This document shows, piece after piece, positions 26,251 to 35,484 of a stretch of DNA of 64,000 bases. The notes below the pieces were generated by a model that was not told the origin of the DNA, made no database searches, and worked only from the letters and a program-made list of their open reading frames with translations. Origin of the DNA: Limosilactobacillus fastidiosus (GTDB lineage Bacteria; Bacillota; Bacilli; Lactobacillales; Lactobacillaceae); assembly GCF_014145505.1 (NCBI RefSeq), contig NZ_JACIUZ010000019.1, positions 152,431 through 216,430 on the forward strand, written 5' to 3'. Each line of letters begins with the position of its first letter. The stretch's first letter is position 1. The position numbers and the translations under genes are program-made.

Positions 26251-27612
26251 TTATTCTTCTTTTGTAAAGTTAAATTCATCCGCATGACGAAGTGAGTAGC
26301 AGAAGTAAATAATAAGGCCAAGGGCAATCCAGACGAGGTATGTCAACCAGGCAGTAATTGAAATGCTGACAAGGAGGACGATGCAAATGATAATTGAAAG
26401 CACTGGGATCGTTTTACCAAATGGTACCTTGAAAGGACGGTTGAGTTCTGGGTAACGCAACCGGAGAATAATAACAATTAGAGAAATTAAGGCAAAAACC
26501 ATTAGTGAACCGATATTAGCGATTAGTGCTAAGTAGTGGAGGTTAAATTCTCCCGCTAAAATAGCAGAGAAAATCCCAACTAACCAGATTGCTCGATTAG
26601 GACTTTGTGTTTTAGCATTTACTTTAGCGAGTTTCTTAGGAAGAAAGGCACTCCGACTCATTGATTTAAGAATATTAGAACCAGCATAAATAAAGGCAAA
26701 AACGACGGCCATAATCCCTAAGACTGCCCCCAGTGAAACAACTTCAGCTACAAAGCTGTGCCCCTTAACGATTAAGACATAGGACATAGCTTCTGAAACA
26801 TTTAATTTGGTGTAGGAAACCACCCCAGTCATCACAAGACTAACAAGAATGTAGAGGGTTGTGGAAATTACTAAACATAAAATTATTGCCCGGGGAATAT
26901 TTTTATCGACGTCTTTTGCATCTTCAGCCGAGGTTGCTAATGCATCAAAGCCGAGGAAGGAGAAGAAGACGGCGGAGGCACCAGTGAAGATTCCCTTATA
27001 ACCGTATGGGAGGAAGGGGTGCCAATTACTTGCATTAACGTGAGGAACGCTAACAATAATGAATAAGAGGATAATAAAAATTTTGACCCCAACAAGGAAG
27101 TTGTTAATCAACTTGCTCTCACTCGTCCCCCGGGTTAAGATAATTGTCATTAAAAAGATCATCAGAACGGCAGGAAGGTTAACATAGCCACCGGCAGCTG
27201 GGGTAACTAAGAAGCGATGAGGAAGGTTGAAACCAAGAACTTCCAGAAATGATTGAACGTAACCAGTCCAACCATTAGCAACTGTCGCCGTAGTGGTAAC
27301 GTAAACTCCAATAAGTGTCCAGCCAGCCAAAAATGCAACAAACTTACCAATGGATACCCATGCATAGAAAAACGCACTTCCAGAATTAGGTAAACTGGTT
27401 GTTAGTTCCGAATAACAGAGGCCAATTAATCCACTAGCTAATGCGGCAATTAAAAAGGAGAAAACAATTGCGGGGCCAGAATCTTCCGCGGCAACAATTC
27501 CAGTTAACACTAGAATTCCCGTACCAATAATTGCGCCGATACCTAAAATGGAAAGGTCAAAGAGACCGAGAGTTTTCTCATGTTCTTTACCCTTTGGTAA
27601 CTGATTTTGCAT
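26251..27612 (-). CDS. APC-family amino acid permease (YfnA/CAT-like)
   Basis: 453 residues from ATG 27612 (MQNQLPKGKEHEKTLGLFDL), with AAAGGA upstream; a TTG six codons earlier is less likely. There are about 12 membrane segments. The first holds the substrate-binding GIGAIIGTGI break in helix 1, and FLGFDALATSAEDAKDVDKNIPRAI is the conserved helix 6-8 region of cationic amino acid transporter-like permeases. The length fits the bacterial YfnA group. It probably takes up or exchanges an amino acid with protons; specificity is unknown. A cre-like site lies upstream. Confidence 0.92.
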   Translation of the reverse strand: MQNQLPKGKEHEKTLGLFDLSILGIGAIIGTGILVLTGIVAAEDSGPAIVFSFLIAALASGLIGLCYSELTTSLPNSGSAFFYAWVSIGKFVAFLAGWTLIGVYVTTTATVANGWTGYVQSFLEVLGFNLPHRFLVTPAAGGYVNLPAVLMIFLMTIILTRGTSESKLINNFLVGVKIFIILLFIIVSVPHVNASNWHPFLPYGYKGIFTGASAVFFSFLGFDALATSAEDAKDVDKNIPRAIILCLVISTTLYILVSLVMTGVVSYTKLNVSEAMSYVLIVKGHSFVAEVVSLGAVLGIMAVVFAFIYAGSNILKSMSRSAFLPKKLAKVNAKTQSPNRAIWLVGIFSAILAGEFNLHYLALIANIGSLMVFALISLIVIILRLRYPELNRPFKVPFGKTIPVLSIIICIVLLVSISITAWLTYLVWIALGLIIYFCYSLRHADEFNFTKEE

Positions 27613-27694
27613 AATGATGATTCCTTTCAAAAAATACAGAAAACTGAACCTTAATTTTACATTAAAAAATGCTGTGAAGCAAATTGATGTCCTT

Positions 27695-27708
27695 TGTAAC
27701 CGCTTGCT
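27695..27708. promoter_or_regulatory. cre-like sequence in the permease/phosphodiesterase gap
   Basis: TGTAACCGCTTGCT matches 12 of 14 positions of the CcpA site consensus TGWAANCGNTNWCA; the two mismatches are at positions 12 and 14. It lies about 85 bases upstream of the permease start on the minus strand. Confidence 0.35.
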
Positions 27709-27820
27709 TTGGATGCGATTTATAAAGAATTACTTTTATCATTTTATAGTTAGAGTTACGTATTTATCCTTTTTATCATAAAATAGGGAGGAAGACTTAA
27801 AAAGAAAGTGGATGGGATTA

Positions 27821-29119
27821 ATGGCATTGCATAAATTAGTAGTAATTTCTCTTGATTCGATGGGCTTTCGTGATCTTAATGAGCTCCGTGAGTTTGTTCC
27901 CCACCTTGATCAATTAATAAAAAGAGGAACCTGGGTTAAACGAGTTAAGGGGATCTTTCCAACATTGACTTACCCCTCACATACCTCAATTATCACTGGT
28001 CAATATCCGGCAATTCATGGCATTGTAAATAACACTAAACTCCAACCACGGCGAAAGTCGCCTGATTGGTATTGGTACCGGAAAGATATTAAAGTAATGC
28101 CACTTTATGATGTTGCTCACCAATCTGGATTGACGACGGCGGCCTTCTTATGGCCCGTTACTGCTGGAAGTAAAATTGACTATAACTTAGCAGAAATCTT
28201 TCCTAACCGGATTTGGACAAACCAAGTGTTAGTTTCACTTAAGGCTAGTTCGCCACTATTTCTTTATAAGATGAATCATCGCTATGGAAAATTGCGGCGG
28301 GGAATTAAGCAACCGTGGCTTGATGACTTTGTAACTGCATGTGCGGTAGATACAATCAAAAATAAGCGTCCCGATTTAACACTAATTCACTTAGTTGATA
28401 TGGATAGTATGCGTCACCGCAATGGGGTCCGTTCGCCACAAGCTAAAGCCGCTCTTCAACGCCTGGATAGTCGTGTAGCAAAAATTATTCAGGCAAGCCG
28501 AGATGCGGGAACGTACAGTGATACGGATTTTGTAATTCTTGGGGATCACTACCAGATTAATGTTGAGAAAATGATCCACCTTAACGTGGTATTTGCAGAA
28601 CATGGGTTACTAACCCCAATTAAAGGAAAAACAACTTACAAGGATAATTGGCAAGTCACTGCTAAGACCTGTGATGGTGAAACGTATGTCTATGCTAAGG
28701 ACTATGTTAACCTCAGCAAGTTAAAGCAGTTAATCGCTGGTGTTGAGGGAGTAGAACGAATTTATGATGGAGCGGAAGCAGTAAAACTAGGTGCTGATCC
28801 TCGATGTGCGTTTCTTGTTGAAGCTAAACCTGGTTACTACTTCACAGATGAAGTTAATCGACCGGCAGTTGTTGAAAAAGTTGATCCTAATTCACTGGGA
28901 ACTCATGATCGCTATCGTGCTGTTCATGGTTATGGTCCTAACCAACCAAATTACTTCACGACAGCTATCTTTGCGGGACCAAGTATTAATCAAGGGAAAA
29001 CGGTGGAGACAGCCCATTTGGTTGATGAGGGGCCGACATTTGCAAAAATATTAGGACTCCATTATCCAGCCCCGACAGCAGGGCGGGTAATTCCAGGAGT
29101 GATTAAGAAGTGGGGTTAA
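27821..29119 (+). CDS. Alkaline phosphatase superfamily / nucleotide pyrophosphatase-phosphodiesterase
   Basis: 432 residues from ATG 27821 (MALHKLVVISLDSMG); ATG 27812, three codons upstream, is possible, and the ribosome site GGATGGGA favours the later one. Two-metal site residues are in place: D12 (SLDSMGFRD), the nucleophile region LTYPSHTSIITGQYPAIHG with Thr50, then HLVDMDSMRHRNG and the GDHYQ Asp-His pair. No signal peptide is seen, so it is probably cytoplasmic. Members cleave phosphodiester or nucleotide pyrophosphate bonds. It shares an operon with the UMF1-type transporter (5-base gap). Confidence 0.88.
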   Translation: MALHKLVVISLDSMGFRDLNELREFVPHLDQLIKRGTWVKRVKGIFPTLTYPSHTSIITGQYPAIHGIVNNTKLQPRRKSPDWYWYRKDIKVMPLYDVAHQSGLTTAAFLWPVTAGSKIDYNLAEIFPNRIWTNQVLVSLKASSPLFLYKMNHRYGKLRRGIKQPWLDDFVTACAVDTIKNKRPDLTLIHLVDMDSMRHRNGVRSPQAKAALQRLDSRVAKIIQASRDAGTYSDTDFVILGDHYQINVEKMIHLNVVFAEHGLLTPIKGKTTYKDNWQVTAKTCDGETYVYAKDYVNLSKLKQLIAGVEGVERIYDGAEAVKLGADPRCAFLVEAKPGYYFTDEVNRPAVVEKVDPNSLGTHDRYRAVHGYGPNQPNYFTTAIFAGPSINQGKTVETAHLVDEGPTFAKILGLHYPAPTAGRVIPGVIKKWG

Positions 29120-29123
29120 TTGT

Positions 29124-30377
29124 TTGAAATTTACTAAGCAACAATGGCAATGGATCTTTTATGACTGGGCTAATTCGGGTTATGGAATTTTAGTGGTAAC
29201 CGCTGTTCTTCCAGTTTATTTCAAGGCAGTTGCAGGTGAAAGTGGTATTAATGCAGCCAATTCGACGGCACTTTGGGGGTATGCAAATAGTTTTGGGACG
29301 CTGGTTATTTCTTTGATGGCGCCATTACTCGGGGCATTAGCGGATTACCCAAACTCAAAACGACGCTGGTTAAATTTTTTTACCTGGATCGGAATTATAA
29401 TGACGTTTGCCCTAGCAGTAATTCCACCAAAGCAGTGGGGATTATTGCTGCTTATTTACGTTTTTTCAATTATTGGTTACTCTGGTGGAAACCTGTTTTA
29501 TGACGGCTTTCTTACGGATGTTGCTGATGATCAGCAGATGGATGCAGTTTCGACTACTGGTTACGGAATGGGCTATCTTGGTGGTGTGATTGTATTTATT
29601 ATTTTCCTCGTTGCACAAGTGTCTGGTGGCTTTAATTGCCTTCTCAGCAGTTACGGGATTGCTAAATTTAGTTTTATCCTGGCGGCAATTTGGTGGGTCA
29701 TTTTTGCATGGCCATTGTTAAGGTACGGCCACCAAAACCACAATGTTCAGGCAGTTACTGATCCAGTAATGGATAGTTTTCATCGTTTAGGAAGAACGCT
29801 TCACCACATAAAACGGTATCGAAAGATTTCCTGGTTTCTTGTGGCCTATTTCTTTTATATTGATGGCGTTGATACTATTTTTACAATGGCAACCGCGATC
29901 GGAAAAGATTTAGGAATCGAAACGACCATGTTAATGCTGGTATTGCTTATGGTTCAATTAATTGCGTTTCCCTTTTCGATCTTATACGGGTTCCTAGCGC
30001 AAAAGACATCTAACCGGTTAGCGATTTTATTAGGAATCATTGTTTACTTGTTTATTTGTTTAGATGCATTACATTTAAAATCATTAGCTGATTTTTGGGT
30101 TCTTGCAGTGTTAGTAGGGACAAGTCAAGGAGGACTTCAAGCATTAAGTCGCTCTTATTTTGGTCAACTAATTCCTAAAAACTCAAGCAGCGAATTTTTT
30201 GGCTTTTATAATATTCTGGGTAAATTTTCCGCGATTCTTGGACCGGTAATCGTAGGTTTTGTAACCCAATTAACAGGAAAGTCAACTGTGGGAGCAGCCT
30301 CATTGAGTATTCTCTTTTTGATTGGTTTGGTTATTTTTCTGCTCCTTCCACGGTTAACCAGAGAAAGTGGTAATTAG
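29124..30377 (+). CDS. MFS transporter of the UMF1 (Atg22-like) family
   Basis: 417 residues with about 12 membrane segments, start TTG 29124, five bases after the upstream stop and about nine after TGGGG. The opening QQWQWIFYDWANSGYG is the hallmark of the UMF1/Atg22-like group, followed by LLGALADYPNSKRRW and GYSGGNLFYDGFL. GTSQGGLQALSRSYFGQLIPKNSSSEFFGFYN is the diagnostic helix 10-11 region. Members are thought to move amino acids or other small solutes out of compartments or cells. Translational coupling to the phosphodiesterase suggests a linked role, for example export of a product. Confidence 0.92.
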   Translation: MKFTKQQWQWIFYDWANSGYGILVVTAVLPVYFKAVAGESGINAANSTALWGYANSFGTLVISLMAPLLGALADYPNSKRRWLNFFTWIGIIMTFALAVIPPKQWGLLLLIYVFSIIGYSGGNLFYDGFLTDVADDQQMDAVSTTGYGMGYLGGVIVFIIFLVAQVSGGFNCLLSSYGIAKFSFILAAIWWVIFAWPLLRYGHQNHNVQAVTDPVMDSFHRLGRTLHHIKRYRKISWFLVAYFFYIDGVDTIFTMATAIGKDLGIETTMLMLVLLMVQLIAFPFSILYGFLAQKTSNRLAILLGIIVYLFICLDALHLKSLADFWVLAVLVGTSQGGLQALSRSYFGQLIPKNSSSEFFGFYNILGKFSAILGPVIVGFVTQLTGKSTVGAASLSILFLIGLVIFLLLPRLTRESGN

Positions 30378-30462
30378 AATGGTAGATATTGAGGGGGATA
30401 CCGTTTAAAGACGAAAATCATATTGATATTAAGCGGTGCTAGTGGCAGGAAATTTAAAGCAT

Positions 30463-30500
30463 AAAAAAGGTCAGTGAATTTTTCACTGACCTTCTTTTTA
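30463..30500. terminator. Bidirectional terminator between the UMF1 gene and thrS
   Basis: AAGGTCAGTGAA (30467-30478) pairs with TTCACTGACCTT (30482-30493), with A-run before and CTTTTTA after. Confidence 0.8.
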
Positions 30501-30516
30501 TGCTTAATATAGAAAC

Positions 30517-32322
30517 TTACTTTTCGCGTGAGTATGATGCAATATCAGCAAGAATTTCGTTCATAAATGAATCTTGGCTCATTTCGTTTTGTTCCTTTTC
30601 ACCGTACTTCCGTACAGAAACACCATTGTTGTTCTTTTCTTCGTCGCCGACAACAAGAGTATATGGAACCTTTTGAGTTTGAGCTTCACGAATCTTGTAA
30701 CCCATCTTTTCATTCCGGTGGTCTACAACGACACGGATGTTAGCAGCCTTGAACTTCTTAGCAAGTTCATCAGCGTATTCACCGTGAGCATCTTCGTTAA
30801 CGGGGATGATGTGAACTTGTTCAGGAGCTAACCAGGTAGGGAAGGCACCCTTGTAAATTTCAGTAAGGTAAGCAATGAACCGTTCCATGGTACCAACAAC
30901 ACCACGGTGAATCATAACTGGCATGTGTTCTTGGCCATCGTTACCAACGTAGGTTAGGCCAAACCGTTCTGGGAGCATGAAGTCTAATTGGATGGTTGAC
31001 ATTGTTTCGTCGTTTCCTAAAGCAGTCTTAGTTTGAATATCAAGCTTTGGACCGTAGAATGCAGCTTCACCTTCTGCTTCGTAGTAGTCAAGGTTTAAGT
31101 CGTCCATGGCAGCCTTCAACATTGATTGAGACTTTTCCCACATTTCATCGTTAGCGTAGTACTTCTTGGTGTTCTTTGGATCACGAAGAGAAAGACGGAA
31201 ACTGTAATCAGTAATATCAAAGTCCTTATAAACGCTCATGATTAACTTCAAAATCTTAGCGAATTCTGAACGAATTTGGTCAAGAGCAACGAATGTGTGA
31301 CCGTCGTTCAATGTCATTTCACGAACCCGTTGAAGGCCGGAAAGGGCACCAGACTTTTCATAACGGTGCATCATTCCAAGTTCAGCAATCCGCAATGGAA
31401 GGTCACGGTAGGAACGAATGTGGTGCTTAAATACTTGGATGTGACTTGGGCAGTTCATTGGCCGTAATTCAAGCATTTCACCATCACCCATGTCCATTGG
31501 TGGGAACATGTCATCGCGGTAGTGTTCCCAGTGACCAGAAGTCTTGTAGGCGTCCAGGTTCATCAAAACTGGAGTGTAAACGTGCTTGTAGCCATCAGCA
31601 ACTTCACGGTCAATGATGTAACGTTCAATTGTCCGACGAATAGTAGCACCCTTTGGCATCCAGTATGGTAAACCGGCACCAACCTTAGGATCAACAAAGA
31701 AAAGGTCAAGTTGGTTACCGATAACCCGGTGGTCACGTTCCTTAGCTTCTTGACGCTTCTTTAAATCATCTTCTAGGGCATCCTTCTTGAAGAAAACAGT
31801 TCCGTAAATCCGTTGAAGCATTGGGTTAGAAGACATTCCCTTCCAGTAAGCCCCAGCAACGGAAAGAAGACGAAGGTTCTTAACCACGTCACCGTAAACG
31901 AGGATATCGGCATCAGCAATAGCTTTAACATCGCCAAGTTGGTACATTGCAACTTTACCATCCTTAGCACTTTCCTTAATCAATTCACTTGAATAAGGAT
32001 CAGCTTCAACTTCAGCAAGGGCATCTTCAAGAGTAACTTCAACAAATTCAACCTTTGCATCGTTTTTTGCAAGACCCTTGATAATATCTTCAAGAGCTGG
32101 TAATTCATCAGCAGAAACTTGTTGGTTATCCTTGTCAGAATCAACGTGGAAGCCGTCTTCATCGGCAACAGCTTCACCAAGACGAATTCCCTTAAATTCT
32201 TGCTTTAAAGCAGCTTTCAACATTAATGCGGAAAGCTTTCGTAATGCTTGTAAACTTTCTTTTGAATCACGATCGATCTTCTTAACTGATCCATCTGGTG
32301 ACATAACAGCGACTTGAGCCAT
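30517..32322 (-). CDS. thrS: Threonyl-tRNA synthetase, with degenerate N-terminal editing domain
   Basis: 601 residues from ATG 32322 ([17 protein letters not shown]), with AAGGAGAG upstream; the longer frame to 32400 starts inside the T-box terminator. The class II core is intact: [15 protein letters not shown] (zinc Cys and His), [20 protein letters not shown], plus the C-terminal anticodon domain. The N-terminal part is odd. The TGS domain is cut to about 20 residues. The editing domain lacks its catalytic set: HSxxH is replaced by KLSAL (29-33) and the CRGxH site is absent before [11 protein letters not shown]. The enzyme is about 40 residues shorter than usual. It likely charges Thr but cannot clear Ser-tRNA-Thr. 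Confidence 0.96.
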   Translation of the reverse strand: MAQVAVMSPDGSVKKIDRDSKESLQALRKLSALMLKAALKQEFKGIRLGEAVADEDGFHVDSDKDNQQVSADELPALEDIIKGLAKNDAKVEFVEVTLEDALAEVEADPYSSELIKESAKDGKVAMYQLGDVKAIADADILVYGDVVKNLRLLSVAGAYWKGMSSNPMLQRIYGTVFFKKDALEDDLKKRQEAKERDHRVIGNQLDLFFVDPKVGAGLPYWMPKGATIRRTIERYIIDREVADGYKHVYTPVLMNLDAYKTSGHWEHYRDDMFPPMDMGDGEMLELRPMNCPSHIQVFKHHIRSYRDLPLRIAELGMMHRYEKSGALSGLQRVREMTLNDGHTFVALDQIRSEFAKILKLIMSVYKDFDITDYSFRLSLRDPKNTKKYYANDEMWEKSQSMLKAAMDDLNLDYYEAEGEAAFYGPKLDIQTKTALGNDETMSTIQLDFMLPERFGLTYVGNDGQEHMPVMIHRGVVGTMERFIAYLTEIYKGAFPTWLAPEQVHIIPVNEDAHGEYADELAKKFKAANIRVVVDHRNEKMGYKIREAQTQKVPYTLVVGDEEKNNNGVSVRKYGEKEQNEMSQDSFMNEILADIASYSREK

Positions 32323-32352
32323 AAAAAATCTCTCCTTCTTTGTAAATAAACA

Positions 32353-32642
32353 AAAAACGTCCCTAACGCTATAAAAGTTAAATAGCGTTAGGGACGTCAA
32401 TTATTTCATAATTAGCGTGGTTCCACCCATCTTCAGGACGTACTAATAGCGTCCTCTCTAAGGTGTATTAACGGACACGACCCGACTCCCCTTATTTCGG
32501 TGAGTGATGAGTAAAGGTGGTACAACAAAAGTTAGATCCTCAACGATGCTTCCAGCCTTGGCATCGACTCCCTGGTAGAGGGTAACTAAAGTGCATATCC
32601 TTTAATTGCCTATGATTATATCACTGGGAGAGCGGAGCGCAA
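32353..32642 (-). promoter_or_regulatory. T-box leader (threonine type) and promoter of thrS
   Basis: Minus strand: a promoter TTGCGC (32642-32637), 16 bases, TATAAT (32620-32615). A stem I region follows with candidate specifier ACC (complement of 32519-32521). The T-box core is GGGTGGAACCACG (32428-32416). The terminator ACGTCCCTAACGCTAT and its complement with a T-run lies at 32353-32398. The specifier matches the gene. Confidence 0.9.
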
Positions 32643-32661
32643 CCCCCTTTTAAAAAAGTTT

Positions 32662-33264
32662 TTAGTGGTTAGGACTTGCCGAAGTTGCAGGTGTAGGAGC
32701 AGAATGGCCGCTGTTGGTAGCTCCACTATTACTGTTATTATTTTGGCTATTGCCAGAATTACTTGGTTGCTGATGATTATCGCTACTATTGTTATTATTT
32801 TGGCTTGGTTGTTGAGCGCTTATTTGGTTATCATTTGTACTGCCATTACCATCGTTAGTTTGGGACTGTCCCTGGCTACTGTGCTGTGTTCGTGAACTGC
32901 CACCATTGTTTCCGGTTGAGTACGAGAAGGAGTAGGTATCCTGGTTATCGTCATCGGTTGAACTAGAAGAGTGATGACTTTTATGGTGCTTCTTTTTATG
33001 GGATGATGATTTACTACTAGTAGAAACAGTGGTGTCATTAGTATCAGTATTAACAGGGTCACGTTGCTTAATTAAAAATACGATGATCATAATAACGAGA
33101 ATTACTAATAAAATTGCGAGAAGAATTTTAAAAAGACGATTCTTACCGTTAAAGTGAGGCATCTTTAGCTTCTTTATTCCCTTGTTAAGGTGAGAACGGC
33201 GATTATTATTTGAGTCATAAAGTTGAACACGGGTTGGGCGTTCATTATTATTTTGGTTATTCAA
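32662..33264 (-). CDS. Single-pass membrane protein with Ser/Asn-rich low-complexity tail
   Basis: About 200 residues. I favour TTG 33264 as start, since TGAGGTG lies just before it; GTG 33273 abuts that site. A basic, Asn-rich N-terminus of about 45 residues is followed by one strong membrane helix (FKILLAILLVILVIMIIVFL, about 47-66). A long Ser/Asn/Gln/His-rich tail fills the rest (KKKHHKSHHSSSSTDD, QPSQNNNNSSDNHQQPS). The positive-inside rule puts the tail outside the cell. There is no known domain. It may be a wall-spanning linker or SPOR/LytR-like accessory; composition suggests fast evolution. Confidence 0.75.
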   Translation of the reverse strand: MNNQNNNERPTRVQLYDSNNNRRSHLNKGIKKLKMPHFNGKNRLFKILLAILLVILVIMIIVFLIKQRDPVNTDTNDTTVSTSSKSSSHKKKHHKSHHSSSSTDDDNQDTYSFSYSTGNNGGSSRTQHSSQGQSQTNDGNGSTNDNQISAQQPSQNNNNSSDNHQQPSNSGNSQNNNSNSGATNSGHSAPTPATSASPNH

Positions 33265-33365
33265 TGATTTCACCTCAGAATTAAGGATGAGATTTATATT
33301 TCAAAGATACATTATAACATTTAACCGAGTAATCAGCTGAATTAGCATCATTTGAAATCAAAAAA

Positions 33366-33404
33366 TTAGGAGCTGGGGATAAAAACTCCAGCTCCTAATT
33401 ATAT
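33366..33404 (-). terminator. Terminator downstream of mntH
   Basis: TTAGGAGCTGG and CCAGCTCCTAA flank a loop of about 14 bases; the minus strand continues TTTTTTG. It is about 100 bases past the mntH stop; the interval holds only AT-rich short hairpins. Confidence 0.75.
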
Positions 33405-33505
33405 CTTTACTTTTATTTAGGGAGGAAAAGATATAAGAGTTATCTTATACTTCCTAATATATAGATAAAATTTGAAGAAATTATGAGTTAAAGATAAAAG
33501 AATCT

Positions 33506-35107
33506 TTAATCTTCAGCGAGATCTTTATGATTACCTGTCATCTTTTCTTCTTTTTGGCCGAATCCACGACCTTCAGCGGCAAAGCGCTTGTCACCACGAT
33601 ATAATTCAACACATGTCCAAGCCAAGAGAGCAAGGATAATGATGATAGTGATGTAAGCTAATACGTCTGAAGTATCTTTTGACCAAATATTGAAATCTTC
33701 ATAAGTTGAAGGCAGGTTGTAAAGATTTAAGAATGTTAATGCAATAACTGAAATCCAACCACAAACCTTAACCCATAAACGGTTACGGAATTCACCCATT
33801 TCAACTTCACTGTTAGTCATCATTAGTAGCGGCAACATTGAGAACGGAAGAGCAAATGCCAAGAAGACCTGTGAATTTTCCATCAAAAGGTTCAAAGCAG
33901 TGTGTTGTTGAATAGTTGATTCACCAGAAGTCATACCAACACAGATCAGAACAGGGATAACTGAAATGATTCGGGTAACAAGACGACGTGCCCAAAGAGG
34001 CATTTTCATGTGAACGAACCCTTCCATAATTACTTGGCCAGTTAAGGTACCGGTAATGGTTGAATTTTGACCAGAAGCAAGTAAGGCAACAGCAAACAGT
34101 GTTGAAAGTACACCAGATTTAGCTACTGCAATGAGAATTGGGTTACTAAGCATTGAAGTGTTGTTCAAAGCAGCATAAAGGCCAAAGAATGAACTATCTT
34201 GAACTGCACCAGTTTTAAAGACGGCAACCCCCATAATTAATAGTAAGGCGTTAACGATGAAGGCCAAGGACAATTGAATGTTAGAGTCCCAAGTTGTAAA
34301 CCGAACCGTTTGACGAATACTATCCAAGTCGTTGTGATCGATTTGACGAGTTTGTGAAATTGCGGAGTGAAGGTACAAGTTGTGTGGCATAACGGTTGCA
34401 CCAATGATACCTAAAGACCCACTTAATGGAGTAATTCCACCAATTTCCGGTGACTTTGCAATTGCCTTAGTAGAAGGTAGTAAAGCCGTTAAAGCAGCAC
34501 CCCAGTTAGGATGAGATAATGCAACTTGATAAGCAAAAACAAATAGAATAACTAAAATCAAGCAAGCAACAATTGCTTCAATCTTCCGGAAACCAATCTT
34601 TGTTAATAAGAGCAATACAAGGACATCAAGAACAGTAATAAATACTGATGGAATCAACGGAATATGGAATAGTAAGTTAAGGGCGATTGCGGCACCAATA
34701 ACTTCGGCAATATCAGTTGCCATGATTGCAAATTCAGTCATAATCCAGAGAATAACACCTAATGCTTTACCGGTACGGGCCCGTGTTGCCTGGGCCAAGT
34801 CCATTTGACTCACGATTCCGAGTTTAGCCGCCATGTATTGAAGTAACATCGCAATCAAACTTGAAATCAAGATAGTAGTCATTAAGGTGTATTGGAAACT
34901 CTGACCACCAGTGATTGAAGTAGCCCAGTTACCGGGATCCATGTAACCCACAGCAACTAATGCACCAGGACCAGAATAAGCGAATAATGTTCGCCAAAAA
35001 CCTTTGCCATGTGGAACCTTAACAGTCCCGTTAATCTCTTCAAGAGACTTACCGTTAGCATATTCAATTAAATGATGCTTACGGTGTTGATTTTTTGTGT
35101 TGTCCAC
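33506..35107 (-). CDS. mntH: Nramp-family Mn/Fe (divalent metal) transporter
   Basis: 533 residues from GTG 35107 (reading MDNTKNQHRKHHL); AAAGGTGG lies seven bases before it, whereas ATG 35125 has no ribosome site. There are 11 or so membrane segments. The metal-site motifs are intact: YMDPGNWAT in helix 1 and GATVMPHNLYLHSA in helix 6. Proton-coupled import of Mn(II), central to oxidative stress resistance in lactobacilli. A long N-terminal cytosolic extension of about 45 residues and a charged C-terminal tail make it longer than E. coli MntH. Repressor-like boxes lie upstream. Confidence 0.95.
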   Translation of the reverse strand: MDNTKNQHRKHHLIEYANGKSLEEINGTVKVPHGKGFWRTLFAYSGPGALVAVGYMDPGNWATSITGGQSFQYTLMTTILISSLIAMLLQYMAAKLGIVSQMDLAQATRARTGKALGVILWIMTEFAIMATDIAEVIGAAIALNLLFHIPLIPSVFITVLDVLVLLLLTKIGFRKIEAIVACLILVILFVFAYQVALSHPNWGAALTALLPSTKAIAKSPEIGGITPLSGSLGIIGATVMPHNLYLHSAISQTRQIDHNDLDSIRQTVRFTTWDSNIQLSLAFIVNALLLIMGVAVFKTGAVQDSSFFGLYAALNNTSMLSNPILIAVAKSGVLSTLFAVALLASGQNSTITGTLTGQVIMEGFVHMKMPLWARRLVTRIISVIPVLICVGMTSGESTIQQHTALNLLMENSQVFLAFALPFSMLPLLMMTNSEVEMGEFRNRLWVKVCGWISVIALTFLNLYNLPSTYEDFNIWSKDTSDVLAYITIIIILALLAWTCVELYRGDKRFAAEGRGFGQKEEKMTGNHKDLAED

Positions 35108-35130
35108 GCCAAATCCACCTTTCATCTTTT

Positions 35131-35196
35131 TTTGTTAACACAAATTGAACAGATCGGTTAACTTAAATTGATTACTTTTTTAGGTTAACATAAAAA
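35131..35196 (-). promoter_or_regulatory. Cluster of MntR-like boxes upstream of mntH
   Basis: TTTTTTAGGTTAACATAAAAAA (35175-35196, written as TTTTTTAGG-TTAAC-ATAAAAAA) is an imperfect palindrome like DtxR/MntR sites. GGTTAACTTAAATT (35156-35169) and TTTGTTAACACAAA (35131-35144) repeat the TTAAC core. Manganese-dependent repression of mntH is the natural reading. Confidence 0.5.
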
Positions 35197-35405
35197 ATAA
35201 TGTATGACAATGGAAGATTGCTGATTTGACGGGCTTTATTAAGGGGGGAGAGACCACAAAGATAAATTTTGGTTGGCTTAGTAAGGATCAAACCGCTTTC
35301 AAAAAAGAAAATAAAATTTAAATTAATAAAAATAATTAATTCCTTCTAAGATAACGGTAGATTGTGAGAGACTCATAAAAGATATAGTAAATTTATGTTA
35401 ACCGG
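35197..35405. other. Gene-free stretch between mntH and the alcohol dehydrogenase
   Basis: About 200 AT-rich bases without an open frame of note; it contains a purine-rich GGGGGGAGAGA run near 35243 and A-tracts. Apart from the flanking promoters and operators I see nothing in it. Confidence 0.5.
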
Positions 35406-35435
35406 TTGACAGCGAAACGCTTATTCCCTTATAAT
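35406..35435 (+). promoter_or_regulatory. Promoter of the alcohol dehydrogenase with overlapping palindromes
   Basis: TTGACA (35406-35411), 18 bases, TATAAT (35430-35435). TTAACCGGTTGA overlaps the -35 box, and AGCG-AAA-CGCT lies in the spacer; both are inverted repeats well placed for repressor binding. Confidence 0.65.
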
Positions 35436-35484
35436 CAAACGCGTAAGATAAAAGAAGTATTTCACAAGCGAGGTATTTATTAAA

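Noticed and set aside
32323..32400. 26-residue N-terminal extension of thrS
   Set aside because: It would be translated from the T-box terminator; the AAGGAGAG site points to ATG 32322.
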